Below, in pieces: positions 22,583-31,500 of a stretch of 64,000 nt of DNA. Made by a program: the position numbers and the translations under genes. The number at the start of each line of letters is the position of its first letter. The first letter of the stretch is position 1. The stretch comes from Phymatolithon calcareum (taxonomy: Eukaryota > Rhodophyta > Florideophyceae > Hapalidiales): positions 2,046,001-2,110,000 of the forward strand of contig OZ345375.1 in NCBI GenBank assembly GCA_977006965.1, written 5' to 3'. The notes beneath the pieces were generated by a model. It did no database searches. It had not been told where the DNA came from and saw nothing but the letters and a program-made list of their open reading frames with translations.

Positions 22583-22588
22583 AATAAA
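22583..22588 (+). terminator. AATAAA polyadenylation signal of clathrin heavy chain
   Basis: A canonical AATAAA lies 40 nt after the TAA stop at 22541-22543. Confidence 0.6.
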
Positions 22589-22599
22589 TTAGGGTATGA

Positions 22600-23077
22600 C
22601 AGTTGCACAAATTCAACGAAGAGCACATGCCAAGTTTTGTTACCCTACGGATACAATCCAAGTTCCGCTACAGCACTGCGGACTACTCGGTATATCCCTT
22701 AGCCATGAGTGGTACTCTGATCAGGTTTGCTGAGTTAATTGAAGTTCTTTGTCAATTTAACGAAAGTCTGATGGCCATTCCATCTTCGTGGACGAGTATA
22801 AGTCTGTACCAAACACATGTGAACTGTGCCGCCGATTTGAGTTAAGAAATGCGTTCTGGCAAATAGGGTAAGAGAGCGCACGGATAAATTGGATAAATCG
22901 CCGGGGCGCAACGACAAGCGAAGAATCCGAGTCAATAAACAGCCTCGCGTTTAACCCCAAAACAAGAATCACGTTTGATCTTCAGCGCGACACCTTCAGC
23001 TTCATAATACCATCGGGGTACGTCATCGCCCTTGTTCACCGTGAACGTAACGATGAGTACGTTCCTGAACAAAGCCA
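22600..23077. other. no gene seen
   Basis: This holds the clathrin 3' flank and then sequence with short frames only. It ends at the 5'-truncated retroelement that becomes readable from about 23078. Confidence 0.5.
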
Positions 23078-23640
23078 TTGCTCCCTCGATATGTAGAGAA
23101 CATCCCTATCAATGTCGGGGGCACAGGGATATTACTGATGATCGACAATGAAACTGTGCTGCAACTTTCGCTAACTGCCGGAGCTGTCGGTTCCTCATAC
23201 GACGCGGAAGGCTTTATCGTCGTTCATGCGTTTCAAGAAGTGCGTTGGTTCACCGACAGCAAGAGTTGCATCGATGCTATTAACGGCCAACCACGGATGT
23301 ACGGGATGCGGAAACTTTGGTGCCAGGAGATTTCCATCGAAGCCATTTCGATACCGAGTCATTGCAGAATTTCAAGAAACGATGCTGCTGACGAGCTAGC
23401 TCGCATGGGTATACGTGAACGAAGCCTGATGGACCACCAAAGAGTTCCGCTGACACTCAAGACAGCGAGGTCAATCATCAGACTGTCTTTCAAACCCAAG
23501 CCTGTCGCTATCTCGACACTTCCCGACGGCTTTCCAATATCGCACAGACGAGCTGAAGTGATCTTACATCAGCTGATTGGGGACTGTACTTCTGCGTGAG
23601 CGATATTTCCGCAATAAAGAAAGAAAGGAAGCCCCAGGAC
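23078..23640 (+). mobile_element. 5'-truncated non-LTR retrotransposon, RNase H domain and 3' end
   Basis: The frame encodes an RNase H-like domain of the type carried by some non-LTR elements: the GSSYDAE block with the catalytic Glu, RWFTDSKSCIDAI with Asp, and SIPSHCRISRNDAADELA with His/Asp. It is followed by the IGDC segment that precedes the C-terminal zinc motif. It matches the copies at 49.5-50.3 kb and 60.6-61.5 kb. The frame ends with GTGAGCGATATTTCCGCAAT and a short (GAAA)n tail near 23620-23640, the same 3' terminus as the other two. An internal deletion relative to the 61-kb copy removes part of the domain. It is dead. Confidence 0.85.
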
Positions 23641-23823
23641 ATCAAGGCGTCTGTGGCCCTGTCCAATGGCTGCAATAGTGTTCAGGACGGCAATATGGCA
23701 CCCGGATGACTGCTTGGACCCTGTCTGTATCTGATTAAGCTTGTAGTGTTTTCTGAGTATCTTGTCGAGCGCACTTTCGATGACCTTCCATGCGTGTGAC
23801 AGGAGTGCTATAGGCCGGTAGCT
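23632..23823 (-). mobile_element. reverse transcriptase fragment of a second non-LTR element, antisense to the first
   Basis: Read on the minus strand, one continuous frame gives SYRPIALLSHAWKVIE, then an L..Y.L.QIQ.G stretch and GHRRLDVLGL. These match the conserved order of non-LTR reverse transcriptase motifs 0-2, NYRPISLL...K..E ... Q.GF ... LD, just before the first catalytic Asp. The frame stops at the (GAAA)n tail of the plus-strand RNase H element, so that element probably inserted into this one. The continuation was not found on the far side (22.6-23.07 kb). Confidence 0.75.
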
Positions 23824-24001
23824 CGATGGGTCTCTTGGATGTTGAAGGAACGGTCAGCGGCCCTAGATACTAGTTGGCAAATAAGTTTGGAGAATTTCGT
23901 TTATTGCAAGATTCCAGAGCTGTTCAGCGAGAAATTATCTAGTCTTGGCGCCGGTCATAGATTTACGCTGTTCTCGGCACGTGAGCAGTTCGATGCCGTT
24001 T

Positions 24002-24226
24002 TTAGCAATAGCAATGATCGAAACATTGATCTTCATAATCGACATCGCAAGTCGTAACCCCGTCTTCACACCAGCAGTGAGGCAGACAGAATAGTGCCTT
24101 TTCACAGTTCGGACGAGTTACCTTGACAGAGGCAACCTTACTGAGCTTCTGATCTTCCGCGACAGGAAGCGCTGCCACAGCAGCAACTGTGAGGAACAGG
24201 AAGGCAAAGATAATACTCAACTTCAT
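24002..24226 (-). CDS. small secreted cysteine-rich peptide precursor (74 aa)
   Basis: The product has a classic signal peptide (residues 1-19: Lys3 then a hydrophobic core FAFLFLTVAAVAA), a short charged pro-region, and a compact C-terminal part with eight cysteines spaced C-x5-C-x3-C-x-C-x6-C-x7-C-x3-C-x-C. The two CxxxCxC blocks look like an internal duplication. A TATA-type box lies about 107 bp upstream of the ATG, which supports a real transcription unit. Eight cysteines suggest four disulphides in the extracellular space or wall. I cannot assign a known family or function; no close defensin spacing is evident. Neighbours are transposon debris. Confidence 0.6.
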   Translation of the reverse strand: MKLSIIFAFLFLTVAAVAALPVAEDQKLSKVASVKVTRPNCEKALFCLPHCWCEDGVTTCDVDYEDQCFDHCYC

Positions 24227-24332
24227 TTTCCGCTCTTGTTTTCCCTTGTGCTCCTTGTACCGGTCTCTTCTGTTTGGCTCTACTGACTTTCTTGCGGTCG
24301 GCCTTCATTTCTCATCAGTCGTTAAAGGAGAT

Positions 24333-24341
24333 CTTTATATA
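24333..24341 (-). promoter_or_regulatory. TATA box upstream of the cysteine-rich peptide gene
   Basis: TATATAAAG on the minus strand, about 107 nt before the ATG at 24226-24224. Confidence 0.5.
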
Positions 24342-24377
24342 GAAGTAGAGTGGGAACAGAATTCCACCACGAAGCTT

Positions 24378-24450
24378 GAACTTCTTTATTTTTTTAAAGC
24401 CCCACATTCATACGAATTTACGGGCAAGGCTTCCTCAGGTGCTAGCCTCA
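24378..24450 (-). mobile_element. third copy of the GAGGAAGCC..TTTTAAATAAA retroposon 3' end
   Basis: On the minus strand this repeats the conserved ~70 bp (CTGAGGAAGCC, GCCCGTAaATTCGTA, GGGGCTTTaaaAAAATAAA) of the elements at 6218-6347 and 9440-9588. No target duplication was identified here. Confidence 0.65.
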
Positions 24451-27400
24451 CTAGGGCGACTCTACTCTTATGTCTGTTATTCTATCTGAGCCCCGAACAT
24501 GTAATCGGTTGTTTTTGATAGGTCTTCGTAGCAGTTTCGAAGCTCGAACTGTGCGATACCCCTGATATAACACTACACTGCGCGGAATTACTGAGGCTCT
24601 TCCGCGTTCATGGCGAGCCTGCCTTCCATAGCAATCTCCTCATAACATGTTCGAAGCGAGCTCTGTAGTACACTTCTATCTCCATCAATCGGCACAGAGT
24701 GGATATAATGAGTCCTTAGTTGCTCTCTCTGAGGGCCACTAGCTTGTGGTCCCCCATTCATAGTGCCAAAGAGCTCTCACGTTATCTCCATTGCAAGTCA
24801 AGTATTGTTAGGGGCTCCTGTACCCCAGATTGGTAAGATATTCAAAGCCGCCTAAGGTTCCTGCACGTTGATGGCCTTTTGTCAAAAATAGACTTGTAAT
24901 CTCTGTCCCATCTGTGTGCAGATGAGATAGAGTGTACACGTCTACACACAAGTCCGCAGATAGTGCAGCCCATCTTCTGGATGAGAGCTGATGAGTTATG
25001 TATGGGTTATAACACGCTTTCTGAGGGAGCTATTATAGAAAATCACGAGGTTTTTTCCCAAGGGAGAGATATCGGTCCCAAGGGATCCGAAGTACTCAAG
25101 AGTCGTTTTCCATGTTTATTTGGCACGCACAATGTTACCCGAAAGATCGTGTAGATGATCTTTATCTTTTAAATAAAAATTAGCAATTCTTCTTCCTCTT
25201 CAGAGCATCGAAGTTGGGAGACCGTATTTTGAATTGCTTTCCAGGCCCTCATTTTTTGAAGAACATTACTGCTGTTCTTGTGATAGCCAGATATCCAACG
25301 CTTTATAATTTCCACAATTGTCTTCCAGGCACCATAGTGCCCTTACAGCCTTGCCACCAACTGTAATGCTTTCTCTTCAAGATGCGTCTCGCTGTTGCAT
25401 GTCTCCTGCACTCGTCGTGGTGACCCCGTAGTCTCTCTTCCTTTTAGTTATCTCATATACGTCAAGCAGCTTATCAAGCTCTCGTCATTTCGTAGCATCC
25501 TTCCCCGCCGTTTGCAGAGACCGCCAAGAGATGAGTCAGACGCCTCATTGACCCAGAAACTCCAAACGTTCTCATCGAAGCCATGCGGTACGACACGGCA
25601 CGAGAGCTCGTTCAGCCTGGAAAAGAAAATAGAGCTATAAAAAGCTATTGCAACAGGGAACGAAATTTGAATTGCTTCAGATTGCACTGGAGTACACGTG
25701 CATGAAAGCCAGAACTACAAGTCATATATAAGCGGGTCTCATTAGTGTACATACCGGTGCATCTTATTGACTGCAAGATTCAGAACGGAAATGTGAGGTA
25801 TGATTTCGAAAACTGCAACCATGAGTCACCCCCGTATCATCCTTAGTGCTTGAGAAGAATTGGGCGACCAATTATGTGTAATCGATATCTTTTGGGGCTG
25901 GTTATTCTGGATACTCGGCGCGTCGCACCCACTTGTCGAAAATCAAGTCTGGCCCTTCTATGTTCACTCGACACTGGTAAAGTTACCCTAAGTGTCTGCA
26001 GATGCGCCGGTAACAATTAAATAAAAATCTAAACTTCTTCTGGATCATCGGTAGTTTGCGATCTTCAGGGAACATTCGGACAATGCACGTAATAGAATTA
26101 GTGGCAATTCAAAGGGGCAACAGGAACCTGTGCTTGATTGACCTTGAAAGAGCCTTAAAACAAGAGGTCGGGTCTGTTGCGAACCAAGCATGACCGAAAC
26201 CTAAAAAATGGTTAACATTTCGACCAAAGCCTAGGCTTTGTTCCGTCCAGTAAAGCTTGAATTCTCGATTGAAGTCTTAGAAATTTTGAAGATTTGACCA
26301 ATTGGTTTGGTCTCTTGTAGTTATATTGCTACAATTGTTCAGTGTGTGCTTGGCGTGGACCGAAGGTCCAGTGGTGCCGTCCAAACTGGCATTTTTTTGA
26401 GTAGCTTCGGTCCGTCAATGGGCAGGGACTGCCCGAGCCGACCTCGAACAGATATCCCTCATCTTCGTGCCATCAGGAAGCAGGCCCCGGACATTGCAAC
26501 AGTTGCTCTCCCTGCTTTCAATGTAGTATATTTTTTATTTTGAACATTCGAACTAACAGAAGGTGGAGATTTAATGGTTCTGGCTCGACTTCTCAGATCG
26601 CAAATCCCCAAGTCCACCTGCTAGTCCCTCCAACCATGTAGAGCTTGAGCTTCTCCTAAGAAGTCAATAAACCTTACGCGAATCATGGACTTGCCGTACA
26701 AGCCAGTGCGGTGTGCGGTAGGGCCGCATCAGACTGGCTTGCATGGCGATTCCACGCTACGCATATGTTTGAAGAAACGTGCCCCTAGTGTGTGGATGCA
26801 TACCTCGCGCTTCAGTCGCTTCGTTTCGCCTTGTGCGCTCGCCTCAAAGGGGATATCCTAAAGATGGTGTCGCCTGACGGCGAGGCGAACACCATCTGCC
26901 TCTCTCTTCTTTTTCGTCTTCTTCATTCGCTGCGCATGCGTTTCTATCATCGACGTTTCCCTGTCTCGAAAAGCGATGACACGGGCTCGTGTCTGATCCA
27001 CATGATCTGTAGAGGTCCCACATGGCTGTGAATTGTGGACCGTGTACAGCGGGTGTTCGAGACCATTCTGTTAATTTCCGAGATATCGAGAGGCAACGCA
27101 CAACCAGAGACACTGCAGAAGAGAAAAGCCGAGGGCAACCCAAGAGAGGGATAATGTGGGGTGGCTGTGGCAGAGCTTGAAAGTGTTTTCGGAGGTCTGT
27201 TTCGCCTTTTCCTTCAACCATGGCCTTCGTTATGATGCACAATTTGCTAGATTCTTGCCATCAGGGGAAAGTATACGCATTCCGGCAACGTCCCATTGAT
27301 GCAGAGGCGAAAGGCTTGCCATTGGTAGAGGTAGAAGGTTGTGTGAAGCGGATGATGTGGGGCCGTAAACTGAGGGTGGCCCAGGTGAGAGATCCAGCAC

Positions 27401-27769
27401 TGGTGGTATGGTGGGGCTGAGTGCAGCGCTGGAGTTGGTGGACGATGAGGTGTCTGCTTCCCTGTAGTTGGGAGGGGGCTCTTTCGGGAAACACAAAGGC
27501 CTTCTCGACGAGGGTGCTTTGTTGGAAGCCGTTTTTTTGGAGTGAGAGTGCAGAGGTTACAATGCTAGTTTTTCCTGTCCTGTAATGCACGCACTGCCGC
27601 TCGGCCCAGCCCTTCGGTTGCTGCGAAGGGACCCGCCCCGAAAGGGGCGAGCAGGAGGCAGACAAGGCCACTCGGGAAGCGATAAGGTTCTCCACTAAAC
27701 TCTAAGTTGCGACATGGTACTACGGCAGACTCTCCAACATCACGATGAGCCTCTGCAAGGACCTGGGAT
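24451..27769. other. intergenic, transposon-derived debris
   Basis: Frames are short. Recognisable items are a TTTTAAATAAAAAT-type 3' terminus at about 25165-25185 and a better copy of the same short family at 25978-26042. Minus-strand frames around 26.8-27.7 kb are Pro/Ser-rich and overlapping, without a conserved motif; they may be remains of an element but this is unsupported. Confidence 0.4.
25978..26042 (+). repeat. short dispersed 3'-terminal repeat (GCAGATG..GGTAAC..TTAAATAAAAAT..TTCTTCT), copy 1
   Basis: About 65 bp are shared with 46456-46522 (+) and 31838-31908 (-): GTCnGCAGATG, then GGTAAC, then TTAAATAA(A), then a TTCTTCT-rich tail. Sequence further 5' is not shared, as expected of variably 5'-truncated retroelement 3' ends. 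A weaker relative ends near 25195. Confidence 0.6.
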
Positions 27770-27996
27770 ATGACGCTCTGGAATGGAACTGACTCGGACA
27801 CATTCTTAGAATGGACGAGCGCCGCCTAGTCCACCAAGTGCTGCAACAATGCGTCAGACCAACGCCAGAATCACTCTTCGGTTACGCACCTGGACGAGTC
27901 GTGAAAGCTGCAGCCAAGTTCGCTAACGATAGGATAAACTTAGGCCCTCGAATCGCTGCTAGACCCATTGGGGGAAAAGACAAAATGAACGAATGA
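27770..27996 (+). mobile_element. remnant of a non-LTR reverse transcriptase C-terminus
   Basis: One frame, with a single stop, reads LEWN-stop-LGHILRMDERRLVHQVLQ, then QCVRPTPESL. The W..LGHILRM(D)..RL.(R)QVL pattern is typical of the region after the thumb in many non-LTR reverse transcriptases. A homologous stretch (QRWNCLARILRM...QCVSPTP) occurs at 52.57-52.70 kb. It is decayed. Confidence 0.6.
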
Positions 27997-28221
27997 GGTT
28001 TCAATGCTGGGCCAAAAAACAGTCAGTGTAATAACTCTGCCTTTAGGATAAGTGACGACTGGCTAGCTGTATGTACCAGCGGAGCATCCGACTTGAGACT
28101 TCAAGTGGCCAGGTGGGCTAGTCTATGTGATTGAATGAGTACATCGAGTATCGTGAGTTAGCATGTACAACTTGTCACGTGTTCTTGGCACATCGCGCGT
28201 TAGGCGCTGACGGTTTCGCTT

Positions 28222-28442
28222 CCGCGAAAGCGGAATGAATGGTTGCGTCTCCTCAAAGACAGAATGTATCGTCGAATTGCCTCCAAGCCAGAATGGATAG
28301 TCACGTCACTGGGAAAGCGGAAGGAAAAGTATTGTCGCCCCGAAGGCCGAATGAGTGTTCGAGTCCCTGCGAATGCGGAATGAAGGAGAACGTTGAGCCG
28401 TAAAGGAAATTGCCTCAAAGGCGCAATGCAGTAACTATCAAG
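28222..28442. repeat. degenerate 29-bp minisatellite, about 8 units
   Basis: Units of 29 bp follow each other in strict phase at 28222, 28251, 28280, 28309 and 28338, then about 28367 and on to 28442 with one short unit. Each unit has a core close to CCnCgAAaGCnGAATG and a variable remainder. The 29-bp period is not a multiple of three, so the minus-strand frame across it is not a protein repeat. Confidence 0.75.
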
Positions 28443-28946
28443 ATGAGAGGCTATGGGATCGTGCGGCAATAACTCAAGTTGGTGGGTATGGGTTGGGAAC
28501 CTCCACTTGAAAAAGGATCAACGGGCCGAGCTCGCGAAGGATGCGAGCGTAGAACTAACCAGTCGAGTCAACAAAGGGTATTTTACGCCTTCTCTACTTT
28601 CGACGGCGTTGTCCCGATTTACATAGCACTTGAGTTCAGCTCTGAGTACCTCTTACGCAGAACAGTATCGAGAGTTCTTTCGGGGCCAATTGGACAGGAC
28701 TAATCAGCAGCCATCAGTGGCGAGAGAAAGAAGTCGTCCCACCATCCCGCGGAAGCAATGCAACATCGATGTACGCGACACAGATTTCGTCCGAACGAAG
28801 CGCTGGTCTTTTGAAAACTCACGGGAATTTCGAAAGGATTTCCGCCAGAACGTCCGTGAAGATGTTTTTTACTGGTGAGGCCTGAGAAACGTGTTTGTAA
28901 ATGAGGCAGAATTGTGTACTGTCGACTGCGAAAGTGTAGATGCGCG

Positions 28947-29100
28947 CTGCTCTGGTGTCGGAACTACTGGTGTTGAGGGCTTCTAAAATTAAAAACGTAC
29001 AATTTCCCCCACGATTAAGGGAAGCACATTATCCATGGGGGAAATTGTAGGTTTTTATTTTAGAAACCCTCAACGCCGGTATTCACCAACACCAGAGCAG
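28947..29100. repeat. inverted repeat with ~66-bp arms and ~20-nt loop
   Basis: Arms 28947-29012 and 29033-29100 are reverse complements with scattered differences and one small indel region. The inner ~35 bp, around the GGGGGAAATTGTA string, are nearly perfect. No flanking target duplication was seen, so MITE status is unproven. Confidence 0.85.
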
Positions 29101-29192
29101 CTTCCCGTTCATACTGCCATCTCATTACCCAATCAGATCACATTACACTATCATTTCTTCTAACATATGGATTTCCACTATTACTAAAATCG

Positions 29193-29217
29193 CTGTCTGT
29201 CTGTCTGTGTGTCTGTC
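29193..29217. repeat. (CTGT)n microsatellite
   Basis: About six CTGT units, with one GTGT interruption. Confidence 0.8.
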
Positions 29218-29439
29218 GGTGTCTCTTTTGATTCTCATTGGTTACATTTTTAAAAGATAAGGTTTAAGAGGGTGGATACGCGCTGAGGTGAGGGATCACT
29301 CGGCAATCCCCAGTTTTCTTCTTTCTGTGCGAAATCTATTGGCTGTATGCAGTAACAAGATAAAGTTCAACAGGGTGGATTTACACTGAGGTGAGCGATC
29401 ACTCGAAAATACATTTTTTGATGTGACATAAGGTCAGAA

Positions 29440-31500
29440 AGTACACGCGTACACATGTGTAGATGGGGAGTGAGAGAAGGGGCGTACCTGAGGCATGGGT
29501 CGCAAAGGGTAAGAGGTGGGTGGAGGAATACCAGAGGCGAAAGCGGTAAATGGGGACTTCTATAAGGACCGTATCAGAGGCAAGGGAAAAGCAAAATGGG
29601 CGCAAGGGGAAAATGAGGTGTGGTAAAAGGGAATGATAAGAAGGGCAGAAAGATAAAATGGGGCGTGTCAAGGAGAGCAGTAAGGGGAAAAGGTCTAAAA
29701 AGAGGCTGAGAATGATGTCGAAAGAGGGAGGAACAGCACAAGGGAGAGAAAAGCGTAAAAGGGGAGTGACATAAAGGTGAAATGAGTGGGCTTAATGTTT
29801 GTGAGCGAAGTTCCAAGAAGTGCACAAGGAGAGAATGGAGAGTGACACAAGGGCGCAAGGAGTAGAAGGATAGTGACATAATGGGCGTACTAAGGGGAAA
29901 AAGGAGCGCCGAAACGCTGCGCAAGTAGTAAATGAAGACAAATAGAGTAAAAGATCAATGAAAAGAAGGGCACAAAGAGTACAAGAGGGTTTAAGACAAG
30001 GTCAAAAGGGATAAAAAGTAGTGACACAAAGCGCACAAGGTGTGGAAGCCATGTTCCGAGAAGAAGAAAGGGGAAAAATGGTAAGAGCAAGGAGGGCACA
30101 AGAGATACAATGCGAGTGACACAAGGGGAGGAAAGGTTAAAACGGAAGTGAAACCGAAGTCGTACAGATGGCAAGGGAATGGCCCATGTGACGAAAGGAG
30201 TAAGCGCAGAGTGACAAAAAGAGTGAATAAGAAAAAGTGGAGTGCAACAGGAGCAGACAGGGTAGCAACGAGAGCGGCGTTGTATAGCATGGGAGTAATG
30301 AGAAGTGTGGTAGATGAGCAGGCCAAAGAGCGAAATGTGGGGATAATCGAGCACAGCACAATGACACATGAAGCGGAGCAAGAACATGAGAGTCGCACGC
30401 TGGGTAGGGCAGGACACAAGACTCACAAGATTGGCGAACAAGGGTTAGCGGAAGGTAAGAATACGGAACACGGGATAGATGGGCGATGTAGAAGGACGCT
30501 AAATTGAAGGACTGGGTTTTTCGGATAAAGGATAGGAATATGCCTCTTTTTTGGCTCAAGTGGCATAAAGAGTGACAAGAAGGGCACAAGAGGTCAAAGA
30601 GTGAGTGGCATGGAGAGGTAAAAAGGTAGAGCGAAGTGAAAAATGGGACGGAGGGATGGAAAGGAGAGTGTCACAAGAGGCGTACCAGTGGCCACAGCGC
30701 GACACAAAAGAAAAAAGCTGACTGAGAGAAAGAGCGTCAAGTGAAGCAAGGGACGAGAACGACACAAGGGGGAGGGAGTCGTAAAATTGGAGTGACACAA
30801 ACGACGCACCAGGCGTAAGGGAGTGACACAGGGGTGTAAGGAGTGGGCAGGTTCAGGAAGGATACAATAGGAAAATGGAGATGGAAAAAACGGGAGCAAA
30901 GGGTAGAAGGGGAGTGGTACAAGGGGCGTACCATCGGAAAGAGAGCGGGACAAAGTTCAGCAAGGAGTAAATTGAGAGAAAGCAAAGAGATAAAGGGGAG
31001 TGACGACAAGGGTACAAGGGGTAGAAGCGATGTGCCAAGAAGGGCAAAGGGGGAAAAAGGGACGAGCACAAGTGATGAAATGGAAGTGATGCAAAACGCG
31101 GAAGCGGTAAAGCGAGAGGGACTAGAGGGGCGTATTGAGGGCAGCGGATTGATGGAATTGTCGAAAGTAGTAAGCGGAGAGGGGCACAAAGGGTGAATAG
31201 GAAAAATACAGAGTGACACACGGCGGATGGAGGAGGAACGAGAGAGCCGATACACAGCACGCGAGTAATTACAAGTGTGGCGGATCAGTAGGCGAAGAGT
31301 GAAATTTGGGGCTGACACAGTGCAGACCAGAGACGCATGGAACGGAGTAAGGACACGAGCTGGAACTTTGGGCAGATCAGGACACGTGATTCACACGAGG
31401 AGCGGGCAAGTGTTAGCGGAGGGTAAATATGCAAAACACGGAGAAGGGAGGGGGACGGAGAAGGAAACTAAATTGGAGGAATAGATCTTTTGTTTAACTT
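29440..31500. repeat. 2-kb purine-rich tract with degenerate internal repeats and an old ~0.97-kb duplication
   Basis: The plus strand is overwhelmingly A and G over about 2 kb. The string AGTGACACAAGGGG or close variants recurs at least a dozen times (for example about 29765, 29848, 30024, 30113, 30562, 30790, 30823 and 31211). The block at about 30305-30520 resembles 31270-31485, with GTGTGG..GAT..CAG..GCnAAGAG and AAGnGTTAGCGGAnGGTAA in the same order, offset about 967 bp. Many long frames here, especially minus-strand ones rich in Leu, Pro, Ser and Phe, are products of the base bias and not genes. Confidence 0.75.

Noticed and set aside
28222-28442. CRISPR-like regular repeat
   Set aside because: The units are contiguous with no unique spacers of constant size, the repeats are degenerate, and the context is eukaryotic; minisatellite fits better.
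29399-31318. Several minus-strand frames of 90-190 codons and plus-strand frames of about 120 codons
   Set aside because: They overlap one another in all frames and consist of Leu/Pro/Ser/Phe or Arg/Glu/Lys/Gly, as expected from a purine-rich strand that lacks stop codons; no motif and no ATG context.
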